A DNA stretch of 64,000 bases from Streptomyces cynarae (lineage in GTDB: Bacteria > Actinomycetota > Actinomycetes > Streptomycetales > Streptomycetaceae), in NCBI RefSeq assembly GCF_025642135.1, contig NZ_CP106793.1, positions 3,531,001-3,595,000 on the forward strand, given 5' to 3'. Positions 34,328 through 46,561 of the stretch are shown here, piece by piece. The position numbers and the translations under genes are program-made. Under the pieces are notes generated by a model that saw only the letters and a list, made by a program, of their open reading frames with translations, had not been told where the DNA came from and searched no databases. Position 1 is the first letter of the stretch. Every line of letters begins with the position of its first letter.

Positions 34328-37300
34328 CTAGCTGTGCGTCCTCAGCAGCGTCCGCATCGTGCGCATCGCCACCGAGAGGTTCGCGAGGTCGAACGAGTCG
34401 GAGTTCGAGATCTCGTCGAGCGTCGTACGCGCCCGCGACAGGATCGCCGCGTTCTTCTCCTCCCAGGCCTTGAAGCGCTGCTCCGGCGTCGACGTGCCGT
34501 TGCCGGCCGCCAGGACCTCGGCGGTCAGGGACGCGTGGGCCGCGTACAGGTCCTCGCGGATCGCGGCGCGGGCCATCGACTGCCACCGGTCGGCGCGCGG
34601 CAGTTCGATGATGCGGTCCATGAGCTGGGCGATCTTGAGCCGGTCGGCGAGGTCGTAGTAGACCTCGGCGACGTCCATCGGGTCCTTGCCCATGCGGTCG
34701 GCCACCGAGACGATGTCGAGCGCGGGGAAGGCGGAGGAGAACCCGGCCACGCGTGTGGCGAGTTCGTCCGGGACGCCGGCGCCCGTCAGCTCGTCGTAGA
34801 TCTTCTGCCACCACTCCAGGTCCGCACCGCGCACCAGCTTCGGCAGTTCGCTCCAGACCTGCTCGACGCGCTCGGCGAAGAACGCGACGGTCTCGGTGAG
34901 CTGAAGCGGCTGCGGCCGGTTGTTGAGCAGCCAGCGCGTGCCGCGCTCGACCAGCCGGCGGGAGTGCAGACGGATGCGGGTCTGCACGGCGGCGTCGACC
35001 TTGTTGTCCAGGGCCTCCACCGCGTCCCACACGGGAGCGGAGCGGAAGATCGCGCGGGCCGCGGTCTGCGCCCGGACGATCTCCTCCAGCGAGGCGCCGG
35101 TCTCCTCACGCAGACGGTGCAGGTAGGTCGTACCGCCCGTGTTCACGGTGTCGTTGACCAGGACGGTCGTCACGATCTCGCGGCGCAGCGCGTGGCCGTC
35201 GATCTGCTCGGGGAACTTCTCGCGCAGCGCGGTCGGGAAGTACGCGTGCAGCAGGCTGCGCAGGTACGGGTCGTCGGGCAGCGGCGTGTCCAGCAGCTCC
35301 CGGGCGACCGTGATCTTCGTGTACGCCAGCAGGACGGCCGTCTCCGGACTGGTCAGGCCCGCTCCGCCGGTGAGACGCTCACGGATCTGGCGGTCGGTGG
35401 GCAGGAACTCCAGCGCCCGGTCGAGATGGCCCTCGCGCACCAGGTAGCGGATGAACCGCTGCTGCGCGTGCAGCATGTCCTTCGACTGGAACAGGGCGTT
35501 GGCGATCGCCACGTTCTGCGCGTAGTTGTTGCGCAGCACCAGGGCGCCGACCTCGTCGGTCATCTCGGCGAGCAGCTGGTTGCGCTGCTTGACGGTCAGG
35601 TCGCCGTTGGCCACGACCGAGTTGAGCAGGATCTTGATGTTCACCTCGTGGTCGGAGGTGTCCACGCCCGCGCTGTTGTCGATCGCGTCCGTGTTGATCT
35701 TGCCGCCGTGCTGGGCGAACTCGATCCGGCCGAGCTGGGTCAGGCCCAGGTTGCCGCCCTCGCCGACGACCTTGACGCGCAGGTCCTTGCCGTCCACGCG
35801 GATCGCGTCGTTGGCCTTGTCGCCGACGTCCGCGTTCGACTCCGTGGAGGCCTTGACGTAGGTGCCGATGCCGCCGTTCCACAGCAGGTCGACCGGTGCC
35901 TTGAGGATCGCCTGCATCAGGTCGGCGGGGGTCATCTTGGTGACCTTGCCCTCGATGCCCAGCGCCTCACGGATGTGCGCGTTGACCTGGATCGCCTTGG
36001 CCGTGCGCGGGAACACACCGCCGCCTGCCGACAGCAGCTCGGTGTCGTAGTCCGCCCAGGACGAGCGCGGCAGCTCGAACAGGCGGCGGCGCTCGGCGTA
36101 GGAGGTCGCCGCGTCCGGGTTCGGGTCGATGAAGATGTGCCGGTGGTCGAAGGCCGCGACCAGGCGGATGTGCTCGCTCAGCAGCATGCCGTTGCCGAAC
36201 ACGTCACCGGACATGTCGCCGATGCCGACGACCGTGAAGTCCTCGGACTGGGTGTCCAGGTCCAGCTCCCGGAAGTGCCGCTTCACGGACTCCCAGGCGC
36301 CTCGGGCGGTGATGCCCATCTTCTTGTGGTCGTAGCCCGCCGAGCCGCCGGAGGCGAAGGCGTCGCCGAGCCAGAAGTTGTACTTCTCGGCGACCTCGTT
36401 TGCGATGTCCGAGAACGTCGCGGTGCCCTTGTCGGCCGCGACCACCAGGTAGGTGTCGTCACCGTCGTGGCGTACGACGTCCACCGGCGGCACGACCTCG
36501 CCGGCCACCATGTTGTCGGTGATGTCGAGCAGCGCCGAGATGAACGTGCGGTAGCTGCGGATGCCCTCCGCGAGCCAGGCGTCACGGTCCTTGGCCGGGT
36601 CCGGCAGCTGCTTGGCGACGAACCCGCCCTTGGCGCCGACCGGCACGATGACGGTGTTCTTCACCATCTGCGCCTTGACCAGGCCGAGGATCTCGGTGCG
36701 GAAGTCCTCACGCCGGTCGGACCAGCGCAGGCCACCGCGCGCGACCTTGCCGAAGCGCAGGTGCACGCCCTCGACGCGCGGCGAGTACACCCAGATCTCG
36801 TAGGCCGGGCGCGGCGCCGGCAGGTCCGGGATGGCCTGCGGGTCGAACTTCATGGAGACGTAGTCGTGCGGCTTGCCGCCATGCGCCTCCTGGAAGAAGT
36901 TGGTGCGCAGCGTCGCCTTGATGACGGTGAGGAAGGAGCGCAGGATCCGGTCCTCGTCGAGCGAGGCGACCTGGTCGAGGGCGGCGTCCAGCTCCTCCAG
37001 CAGGGCGTCGGTCAGCTCCAGGCCGGCCCGCTGCCGCTCCGGCGACATCCGTGCCTCGAAGAGGGAGACCAGCAGCCGGGTGGTGTGGACGTTGTTGCGG
37101 AGGGTGTCCTCCATGTAGTCCTGGCTGAAGGTCGAACCGGCCTGGCGCAGGTACTTGGCGTAGGCGCGCAGCACCATGGCCTGCCGCCAGGTGAGGCCGG
37201 CGCTCAGGACGAGCGCGTTGAACCCGTCGTTCTCCGCCTGCCCGGTCCACACGGCGGCGAACGCGTCCTGGAAGCGCTCGCGGCCGTCGTCGCCGAGGTA

Positions 37301-39268
37301 GTCGCCGTTGCCGGCCACCTCCTTGGGCAGCCGGAGACCGAAGTCGTAGATCCACGCGGTCGTACGGTCCTGGCAGCGCAGCTCGTACGGCCGCTCGTCG
37401 ATGACCTCGACGCCGATCCGCTGGAGCACCGGCAGCACGGCGGACAGGGAGACGGACCCGCCCTTGCGGTAGATCTTGAAGCGGCGCTCGCCGGGGCCGG
37501 TGCCCACGGGTTCGTACAGGCTGAGGGCGAAGTCCTTGCCGCCCTGCTCGTCGGTGAGCTGTTCGAGGTGGACGAGGTCGGCGACCGCGGCGCGCGGGGT
37601 GTGGTCGGCCTTGTAGCCCTCGGGGAAGGCGTTGGTGTAGCGGCGCTGGAGCTCCGCTGCGCGCTCCTCGCCGAGCTCGGCGGTCAGCGCCTCGCTGAAG
37701 GCGTCGGTCCAGGAGCGGGCGGCCTCCACCAGGCGGGCTTCGATGCGCTCCTTGTCCGCGTCGGACAGCTCCGGCAGCTCGGTGCCCTGCGGGACCCGGA
37801 CCACGAAGTGGAGCCGGGACAGGATCGACTCGGTGTTCCAGGCGGTGAAGTCGACACTCGTGCCGCCCAGCTCCTCCTTCAGGATGTCGATGATGCGCAG
37901 CCGGACGCCGGTGGTGTAGCGGTCGCGCGGCAGGTAGACGAGGGCCGAGTAGTAGCGCCCGTACTCGTCCTGGCGCAGGTAGAGCCTGAGGCGACGGCGC
38001 TCCTGGAGGTAGAGGACGGAGGTGACGATGGAGCGCAGCTCGTCGGCCGGGGTCTGGAACAGCTCGTCGCGCGGGTAGGTCTCCATGATCTGGAGCAGGT
38101 CCCGGCCGTCGTGGCTGTTGGGCGAGAACCCGGCACCCTTGAGGACCTCGTCGACCTTGCGCCGGACGACCGGCACGCGCAGCACGGACTCGGTGTAGGC
38201 GGCGGACGAGAACAGGCCGAGGAAGCGGCGCTCCCCGACGACGTTGCCGTTCTCGTCGAACTTCTTCACGCCGACGTAGTCGAGGTACGAAGGCCGGTGC
38301 ACGGTGGCGCGGCTGTTGGCCTTGGTGAGGACCAGCAGCTTGTGCTCGCGCGCCTTGGCGCGGGCGTCGGCGGGCAGCCGCTCGAAGGACGGGCTGACCG
38401 GGTGCTGGTCCTCGCCCGCGTGGTGCGGGTCCGATCGCAGTATGCCCAGCCCGGTGCCGGGCACCGCGGCCAGCGTGTCGTCGTCACGCAGCTCGTACTC
38501 GCGGTAGCCGAGGAAGGTGAAGTGGTCGGCGGCCAGCCAGCGCAGCAGCTCACCGGCCTCCTCGATCTGCGCCTGCGGCAGATCCTGGGGTACCGGCTCC
38601 TTCTGGATCCCCTCGGCGATGCGCAGCGCGCAGTCGCGCATCTTCTCCCAGTCCTCGACGGCCTCGCGGACGTCGGACAGGACGCGCAGCAGGTCGGAGG
38701 TGATCTGCTTGAGGTCGGCGCGGTCGGTCTCGCGGTCGATCTCGACGTGGATCCACGACTCGACGTGCGCGTCGTGCGGCAGCTCGACCCCGGGGGCGTC
38801 GGGCAGCACCTCGAGGAGCTTGCCCGTCAGGTCGCGGCGGACGAGGAACTGCGGGTGGATCACGACGTGGATGCCGCGGCCCTGGCGGGACAGCTCGTTC
38901 GTCACGGAGTCGACGAGGAACGGCATGTCGTCGGTGACGACCTCGACGACGGAGTGGCTGCAGGTCCAGCCGTTCTCCTCGACGGTCGGGGTGTGCACGC
39001 GCACGTTCGCCGTGCCCTGCGGGCGCGTCTCGGCCAGCCGGTAGTGCGAGAAGGCGGCGCCGAAGACGTCCACCGGGTCGCGGTCGGTCAGGTCTTCGGG
39101 GGCGGTGTGCAGGTAGTAGCGCTGGAGGAACGCGAGCACGGTCTCCCGGTCCGGGGTGCCCTCGTCCGTCGTCCCGGTCGGTAGGTGCCCCCCGACCGGG
39201 CTGTTCTCAGCTACCCGGGCGGCCCTTTCGAGCAGCTCGGCCTTGGCTTCGTCCAGCTTGGTCTGCAT
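34328..39268 (-). CDS. NAD-specific glutamate dehydrogenase, large (L_180) class
   Basis: 1646 residues, the size of the roughly 180-kDa tetrameric/hexameric NAD-GDH class found in streptomycetes. It oxidatively deaminates glutamate to 2-oxoglutarate, a catabolic role. The N-terminal half holds ACT-like regulatory regions. The catalytic core includes LAPRPAYEIWVYSPRVEGVHLRFGKVARGG, VKNTVIVPVGAKGGFVAKQL, SAGYDHKKMGITARGAWESVKRHFRELD, and a Rossmann segment FTVVGIGDMSGDVFGNGML. A helical C-terminal domain ends the protein. ATG 39268 is preceded by AGGAGCCAGAGGAC. The gene stands alone with its own terminator. Fully open, with no frameshift across 4.9 kb. Confidence 0.95.
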   Translation of the reverse strand: MQTKLDEAKAELLERAARVAENSPVGGHLPTGTTDEGTPDRETVLAFLQRYYLHTAPEDLTDRDPVDVFGAAFSHYRLAETRPQGTANVRVHTPTVEENGWTCSHSVVEVVTDDMPFLVDSVTNELSRQGRGIHVVIHPQFLVRRDLTGKLLEVLPDAPGVELPHDAHVESWIHVEIDRETDRADLKQITSDLLRVLSDVREAVEDWEKMRDCALRIAEGIQKEPVPQDLPQAQIEEAGELLRWLAADHFTFLGYREYELRDDDTLAAVPGTGLGILRSDPHHAGEDQHPVSPSFERLPADARAKAREHKLLVLTKANSRATVHRPSYLDYVGVKKFDENGNVVGERRFLGLFSSAAYTESVLRVPVVRRKVDEVLKGAGFSPNSHDGRDLLQIMETYPRDELFQTPADELRSIVTSVLYLQERRRLRLYLRQDEYGRYYSALVYLPRDRYTTGVRLRIIDILKEELGGTSVDFTAWNTESILSRLHFVVRVPQGTELPELSDADKERIEARLVEAARSWTDAFSEALTAELGEERAAELQRRYTNAFPEGYKADHTPRAAVADLVHLEQLTDEQGGKDFALSLYEPVGTGPGERRFKIYRKGGSVSLSAVLPVLQRIGVEVIDERPYELRCQDRTTAWIYDFGLRLPKEVAGNGDYLGDDGRERFQDAFAAVWTGQAENDGFNALVLSAGLTWRQAMVLRAYAKYLRQAGSTFSQDYMEDTLRNNVHTTRLLVSLFEARMSPERQRAGLELTDALLEELDAALDQVASLDEDRILRSFLTVIKATLRTNFFQEAHGGKPHDYVSMKFDPQAIPDLPAPRPAYEIWVYSPRVEGVHLRFGKVARGGLRWSDRREDFRTEILGLVKAQMVKNTVIVPVGAKGGFVAKQLPDPAKDRDAWLAEGIRSYRTFISALLDITDNMVAGEVVPPVDVVRHDGDDTYLVVAADKGTATFSDIANEVAEKYNFWLGDAFASGGSAGYDHKKMGITARGAWESVKRHFRELDLDTQSEDFTVVGIGDMSGDVFGNGMLLSEHIRLVAAFDHRHIFIDPNPDAATSYAERRRLFELPRSSWADYDTELLSAGGGVFPRTAKAIQVNAHIREALGIEGKVTKMTPADLMQAILKAPVDLLWNGGIGTYVKASTESNADVGDKANDAIRVDGKDLRVKVVGEGGNLGLTQLGRIEFAQHGGKINTDAIDNSAGVDTSDHEVNIKILLNSVVANGDLTVKQRNQLLAEMTDEVGALVLRNNYAQNVAIANALFQSKDMLHAQQRFIRYLVREGHLDRALEFLPTDRQIRERLTGGAGLTSPETAVLLAYTKITVARELLDTPLPDDPYLRSLLHAYFPTALREKFPEQIDGHALRREIVTTVLVNDTVNTGGTTYLHRLREETGASLEEIVRAQTAARAIFRSAPVWDAVEALDNKVDAAVQTRIRLHSRRLVERGTRWLLNNRPQPLQLTETVAFFAERVEQVWSELPKLVRGADLEWWQKIYDELTGAGVPDELATRVAGFSSAFPALDIVSVADRMGKDPMDVAEVYYDLADRLKIAQLMDRIIELPRADRWQSMARAAIREDLYAAHASLTAEVLAAGNGTSTPEQRFKAWEEKNAAILSRARTTLDEISNSDSFDLANLSVAMRTMRTLLRTHS

Positions 39269-39893
39269 TGTCCTCTGGCTCCTGTCGCGCGCCGTTGCGT
39301 GACGTAGAAGGAAGTACGGTCTCTTCTCCGACGTAACGCCGCGACGCGGGGTGTCCGGTCTGCTTCGACGCTATGCCGCATGGAGAGAAGTGCGGGGGTT
39401 TATCGGCCATTTCCGGCGCCCGTGGCGACTGTGACGCTGTTCCCGGCGCGCTCGGCGCCTTCCGCGTCCCCGGCGCCCCGGTTGCCCCGGCGGGCGCCTG
39501 CGGCGCCCTGTCCGACCGGCCCCGCCTGTGAAGACCAGCGACCGCCGCCCGGTCACGGAGGTGGTCCGTGCTCACCGGGCGCAGGGCAGGGACGGCGTCG
39601 TCCCCGCGAGCTATCGCGCTGATCACGCCACAAGGCTATCGCTCCCCGTGGGGGGCACGTCATGAGCCGTATGTGTACAAAACAGGGGGCCCAACTTTGA
39701 CGTTCTGCACAGGGGCACCGAGGGCGATGCCGTGCAGGGCGCACGGTGCGAGCATGGCTGTACCGGCTGTGTGAGCCGTCAGGAGGCAGTGCCGGGGCAG
39801 TGCGCGGCCCCTTGGCAAGCGCCCGCGGCCGAGGCACGTTGCCAGAAGCAACACGACGCAGCCGTCCGCACCACCGAGGGGAGCGCGGCCACC
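39269..39893. other. 625-bp divergent intergenic region, no gene recognised
   Basis: Between the glutamate dehydrogenase and DJ-1 genes. No frame here has convincing codon bias or family motifs. A TTTGACG occurs around 39696-39702 in a less GC-rich patch (39660-39715), possibly part of a promoter, but no matching -10 is seen. Confidence 0.4.
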
Positions 39894-40460
39894 ATGACGC
39901 AGAAGATCCTGATCGTCACCGGCGACGCGGCGGAATCACTGGAGGTCCTCTACCCGTACCAGCGCCTACGGGAGGAGGGCTACGAGGTCCACATCGCGGC
40001 CCCGACCCGCAAGCAGCTCCGTTTCGTCGTCCATGACTTCGAACCCGGCTTCGACACCTACACCGAGAAACCCGGCTACAGCTGGCCCGCCGACCTCGCC
40101 TTCTCCGAGGTCGACCCCGGGGACTACGCCGCCGTCGTGATCCCCGGCGGGCGCGCCCCGGAGTACCTCCGCAACGACCCCGAACTCCGCAAGATCCTCA
40201 AGTCGTTCTTCGACACGGACAAGCCGGTCGCCCAGATCTGCCACGGTCCCCTGCTCACCGCGGCGGTGGACGCCCTGCGCGGACGGCGCGTCACCGCCTA
40301 TCCGGCCCTGGAGCTGGACATGCAGGCGGCCGGTGCCGACTTCCAGGACGTCGAGGCGGTCGTCGACGGCACGCTGGTCTCGTCCCGGGCCTGGCCCGAC
40401 CACTCCGGCTGGATGCGGGAGTTCCTGACCGTCCTGCGTGCCAAGGCACCGGCGACCTGA
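39894..40460 (+). CDS. DJ-1/PfpI family protein
   Basis: 188 residues, ATG 39894 with GAGGGGAG upstream. Class I glutamine amidotransferase-like fold: KILIVTGDAAESLEVLYPYQRL, AVVIPGGRAPEYLRND, and the nucleophile elbow QICHGPLLTAA with the reactive Cys. Members act as deglycases, proteases or stress proteins; the exact activity cannot be read from sequence. It stands alone, with the HAD gene converging on it. Confidence 0.92.
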   Translation: MTQKILIVTGDAAESLEVLYPYQRLREEGYEVHIAAPTRKQLRFVVHDFEPGFDTYTEKPGYSWPADLAFSEVDPGDYAAVVIPGGRAPEYLRNDPELRKILKSFFDTDKPVAQICHGPLLTAAVDALRGRRVTAYPALELDMQAAGADFQDVEAVVDGTLVSSRAWPDHSGWMREFLTVLRAKAPAT

Positions 40461-40555
40461 GCGGAGCCACCCGGGTGCGGTGCCCGCCGGGCGCCGCACC
40501 CTTCCGCCGATGGGCGGCCCGTCGTGGCACTTCCGGCGAAGCGCTCGGGCACTCC

Positions 40556-41221
40556 TCAGGCCGCCAGGCGCTCCGCCTCCGCCACCGCCTCCTGGAGCGT
40601 GTCGACCACCGGCACGCCGACCTCCTCGAGGCTGGCGCGGCTGTGGGAGCCCCCGGTGTACAGCACGGCCCGTGCCCCGACGTGGCGGGCGGCGACCGCA
40701 TCGTCGGCGGCGTCGCCGATCACCACCGTGCGCGCCGGATTCACGCCGTCGAGCGTTCGTATGTGGCGGACCATGTGCTCCGCCTTGCTGCCTCCGGACG
40801 GTCCGGTGCGCCCCTGCACCCGCACGAAGTGCGCCTCGATCCCGAGCGCCCGGACCATCGGGACCAGTTCCTCGTGCCCGTACATGCTCAGCAGCGACTG
40901 GCTGCGGCCCGCCGACCGCCACCCCGCCAGCAGCTCCACCGCGCCTTCGGTGAGCCGGCAGCGGACGCGGTGCTCCGCGTAGTACCGGTGGAAGACCTCG
41001 TCCATCAGCTGCCACTCGGTGTCCGTCGGCAGCCGCCCCATCAGCCGCTCGTAGAACCTCGGGACCGGCACGCAGTACAGCGCCCGGTACTGCTCCAGCG
41101 TGATCGGTTCCAGCCCCAGCTCGGCGAACGCCGCGTTCGTCGCCCCGATGATCGCGTCATTGTCGTGGAACAGCGTCCCGTTCCAGTCCCACACAATGTG
41201 CGCGCTTCCGTACGTCCCCAT
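40556..41221 (-). CDS. HAD-superfamily hydrolase (phosphoglycolate phosphatase-like)
   Basis: About 221 residues. Motif I is WDWNGTLFHDN, with WN in place of the more common DGT; the first acidic residue is the Asp of VWDWNG and a Trp replaces the usual Phe/Leu before it. Motif II is LSMYG; motif III a Lys in GGSKAEHM; motif IV VIGDAADD. A C1-type helical cap lies between. ATG 41221 (MGTYGSAH) chosen; an earlier TTG at 41251 is possible. Probably dephosphorylates a small metabolite; substrate unknown. Confidence 0.88.
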   Translation of the reverse strand: MGTYGSAHIVWDWNGTLFHDNDAIIGATNAAFAELGLEPITLEQYRALYCVPVPRFYERLMGRLPTDTEWQLMDEVFHRYYAEHRVRCRLTEGAVELLAGWRSAGRSQSLLSMYGHEELVPMVRALGIEAHFVRVQGRTGPSGGSKAEHMVRHIRTLDGVNPARTVVIGDAADDAVAARHVGARAVLYTGGSHSRASLEEVGVPVVDTLQEAVAEAERLAA

Positions 41222-41289
41222 GCCATGAAACGTACCCGGCGGCACCGACAATCACCGTGCGCGGCCACCGCGTCCGGGAGAACGTCTGG

Positions 41290-41805
41290 TCAGTCCGTGG
41301 AGCCGAGCAGGTTCGGGATCTCCTGCGTGGCGTACCAGAGCAGTTCGTGGTCCTCGGCGCCGTCCACGACGAACTGCGCGTCGTCGTCCCCGCGGTCGGC
41401 CGCCTCCAGCGCCTGGGCCGCCGCGGTCACGTCCGGCTCCGCGTCGGACGCGTCGACGTGCACGGCGGCCGCCTTGGCCAGCGGCACGGGGCCGGCGACG
41501 CGCACCTCGCCGAGCGCCGCCGGGTCGAGTCCGCGGTCGGGATCGGTGGTCGCCGCGCCGTCGGGGACGTCGACCGCGACCACGACCCGCCTCCGGGGCG
41601 TCCCCGGGTCGGCCGCCAGCAGGCGCAGGGAGGCGAGCGCGGCCCGGCTCAGCGCCGCGTACTCCAGTTCCTCGATGTCGTCGGAGAGGTACCACTCGCG
41701 CAGCGCGGGCGTGACGGCGTACGCGACGACCGGTCCGGCGCCCAGCTCGCCCGTCTTGTACGCCTCGGCGAGACCGGAGAGGGTCAGGGGGACGTAGACG
41801 CGCAT
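41290..41805 (-). CDS. DUF6912-type conserved actinobacterial protein
   Basis: 171 residues, no signal or span. MRVYVPLTLSGLAEAYKTGELG at the start and QFVVDGAEDHELLWYATQEIPNLL near the end are hallmarks of a small conserved streptomycete family (DUF6912, assigned from memory). Function unknown. It lies between a HAD phosphatase and the Rv3235-like gene, divergent from the latter. Confidence 0.82.
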   Translation of the reverse strand: MRVYVPLTLSGLAEAYKTGELGAGPVVAYAVTPALREWYLSDDIEELEYAALSRAALASLRLLAADPGTPRRRVVVAVDVPDGAATTDPDRGLDPAALGEVRVAGPVPLAKAAAVHVDASDAEPDVTAAAQALEAADRGDDDAQFVVDGAEDHELLWYATQEIPNLLGSTD

Positions 41806-42092
41806 GGCGAGCCGCTTTCGTAGTCGGTCAAGTGGTCACCTCAGGATACGTGCGGGCGTCCCCCTTCGGGCCCCGCCCGCGGCCCTGCGGGACGTCAACG
41901 GGGGCCTGCACGGCTCACCCTGTGAACCCGTGCCGTCGCCGGGACTTGGCCCCGTCTCTCACCCTGATAGGTGAACTCTCCGGTCGGCCCGGCAGGCTCC
42001 CGGCTCCGTTGCGAGGCGGTCGCCCGCCCCGTACAAGATCCCCAGGAAGTTACCAACCGGTACTCACCGGCCTCGCGAAACGGGGATCCGCC

Positions 42093-42721
42093 ATGCACAA
42101 GGTCATGACCAGGAACCAGGCGATGACCAGGACGAAGCCCGCCCCGGGCGCCCGCCCGCCGGTCCGCCACGACACGCGCCGTCCGGGCAGCGCGCCGCGC
42201 CGCGCGGAAGGGGGCCAGGGCGCGTCGCGGGGAGGGCGCTCCAGCGCCCGTCCACCACGACGGCGGGGGCCACGTCGACGGGAGCCGCCCCGGCGAGTGC
42301 CGCGCCGGGCAGTGCCACGCCGGCGACTGCCGTCTCACCGCCCGAGCAGGCCGCCCAGGGGCCGCTCAGGCCCGTGCCGCACGTCCGTCCCACCGATGTC
42401 TTCGCCGACCGCCTGCTGTCCGTGCTGAGCGGTCAGCGCCCGGTGCACAGCATGCTCCGGCACACCGTCGGCCCGGCCTACGACGACCTGGCCCGGCTCG
42501 CCGAACGCGGCCCGCTCCGCACCCGCGGCACCCGCCCGGTCGTCCGCGACATCGGCTACTACGTCCCGCGCCCCGGCGCCATCGAGGCCTTCGCCCGCAT
42601 CGGCGCGGGCGACCAGCTCCGCGCGATGGCGTTCCGCCTGGAATGCGGCCGGGACCACCGCTGGCGCTGCACGGCGGTGGAACTGGGCGGACCGCGGGCG
42701 CCGCACGGGGACGGCGTGTGA
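42093..42721 (+). CDS. Rv3235 family protein, apparently frameshifted
   Basis: C-terminal domain in frame 2 (VRPTDVFADRLLSVLSGQRP, HSMLRHTVGPAYDDLARLAERG, LECGRDHRWRCTAVELG) matches the Rv3235 family found next to secA in actinobacteria. The natural start MHKVMTRNQAMTRTKP (ATG 42093) lies in frame 3. The two frames are both open across about 42100-42370, and adding one base around 42170-42200 joins them to about 209 residues with an Arg/Ala/Pro-rich middle. Alternatively, a short protein starts at GTG 42374. Function unknown; the conserved position beside secA hints at an envelope or secretion link. Confidence 0.65.
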
Positions 42722-42734
42722 CGTACGAACAGGG

Positions 42735-42766
42735 AGGGGCCGGGCACCCTCGGATGCCCGGCCCCT
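42735..42766. terminator. Hairpin between Rv3235-like gene and secA
   Basis: AGGGGCCGGGCA (42735-42746) pairs perfectly with TGCCCGGCCCCT (42755-42766) across 8 nt. It lies between convergent genes and may serve both. Confidence 0.82.
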
Positions 42767-42798
42767 CGCCACGCGGCGCCGCTCTTCTTGCGGCCCCG

Positions 42799-45609
<2,811 letters not shown>

Positions 45610-45926
45610 GGGGGTTTGTCTCCTTGCCGGTCGGGCCTGGGACGGTCGGTTAAATGACAGCTTGAGCAACGGCCATCGTAAGCGAGGACCCCGCCGCGCC
45701 GGGAGGTCTGCCACCGACAGCCACTAGGACAACGGACGGGCGTGGCGGAAGGTGCCGCGTCCGTGCCACGAAAAGTAACCGGGCAGTCACGACGTGACGA
45801 GGCAGGCACGACGACGGCGTGGCGGGTGCGGACGGGCGCGCCGCGGACCGGCACCGGCGGCGACCGCGGCCCGGCGTGACGTGGAAAATCATGGCGGCCG
45901 GGCGGGGGGCCTAGCAGAATCAAGCG
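45610..45926. other. 317-bp divergent intergenic region between secA and GNAT gene
   Basis: No gene seen. It should hold promoters for secA and the acetyltransferase gene. GTCAC-GAC-GTGAC (45786-45798) is a perfect inverted repeat, and CGTGACG recurs at about 45874, a possible regulator site. No clear -35/-10 pair. Confidence 0.4.
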
Positions 45927-46505
45927 ATGGACCCCGTCACCCTGACCACCGAACGCCTCCTGCTGCGCACCGTGGGTCCCCAGGACACCGACGCGGTGTA
46001 CGCGGCAGCCCAGGACCCCGAAATCCAGCGCTGGACCACGATCCCGTCGCCGTATCTGCTTGAACACGCGGAGCTGTTCGTCGAGCAGATCGCGCCGGAC
46101 GGCTGGAGGGACGCCTCCATGTTCACGTTCGGCGTCTTCCTTCCCTCCGGGGAGCTGGTGGGCATGCTCGGCCTGACGATGCGCTCGCTGGGTGTCGCCG
46201 AGGTCGGCTTCTGGGCGACGAAGGAGCACCGGGGCAACGGCTACATCACGGAGGCCACGCTCCGCGCTGCGCACTGGGCGTTCACCCACCTGTCGGTCGA
46301 CCGCGTGGAGTGGCGCGCGGAGGTCGGCAACGCGGGCTCGCGGGCGGTCGCGGAGCGCGCGGGCTTCACCATCGAGGGGGTGCTGCGGTCCGCGATCAAC
46401 AACAAGGGGGTGCGCCGGGACTGCTGGGTCGGCTCCCTGCTGCCCTCGGACGTGGGCCTGCCGTCGACGGCGGCGTATCTGCCGGCGCCGGCACCGGCGC
46501 CGTAG
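45927..46505 (+). CDS. GNAT acetyltransferase (RimJ/RimL type)
   Basis: 192 residues, starting VTLTTERLLLRTVGPQDTDAV, the standard entry of the RimL-like subgroup. The acetyl-CoA pyrophosphate loop is KEHRGNGYITEA, and the motif B region VGNAGSRAVAERAGFTIEGVLR follows. Such proteins N-acetylate ribosomal proteins or small molecules; target unknown. A Pro/Ala tail ends the protein. The YcaQ-like gene follows after 56 bp. Confidence 0.92.
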   Translation: MDPVTLTTERLLLRTVGPQDTDAVYAAAQDPEIQRWTTIPSPYLLEHAELFVEQIAPDGWRDASMFTFGVFLPSGELVGMLGLTMRSLGVAEVGFWATKEHRGNGYITEATLRAAHWAFTHLSVDRVEWRAEVGNAGSRAVAERAGFTIEGVLRSAINNKGVRRDCWVGSLLPSDVGLPSTAAYLPAPAPAP

Positions 46506-46561
46506 GCGCGGGCTCTCGCAGCTCGTCCCGCGTTGTCAGTGCCGCCCCCTACGGTGTGACC

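Noticed and set aside
34244..39184. 1646-codon plus-strand frame opposite the glutamate dehydrogenase
   Set aside because: Mirror of a strongly supported gene in high-GC DNA; no family motifs and low-complexity composition.
39662..39700. Twelve-codon frame MSRMCTKQGAQL before DJ-1
   Set aside because: Too short, no ribosome site, no evidence of translation.
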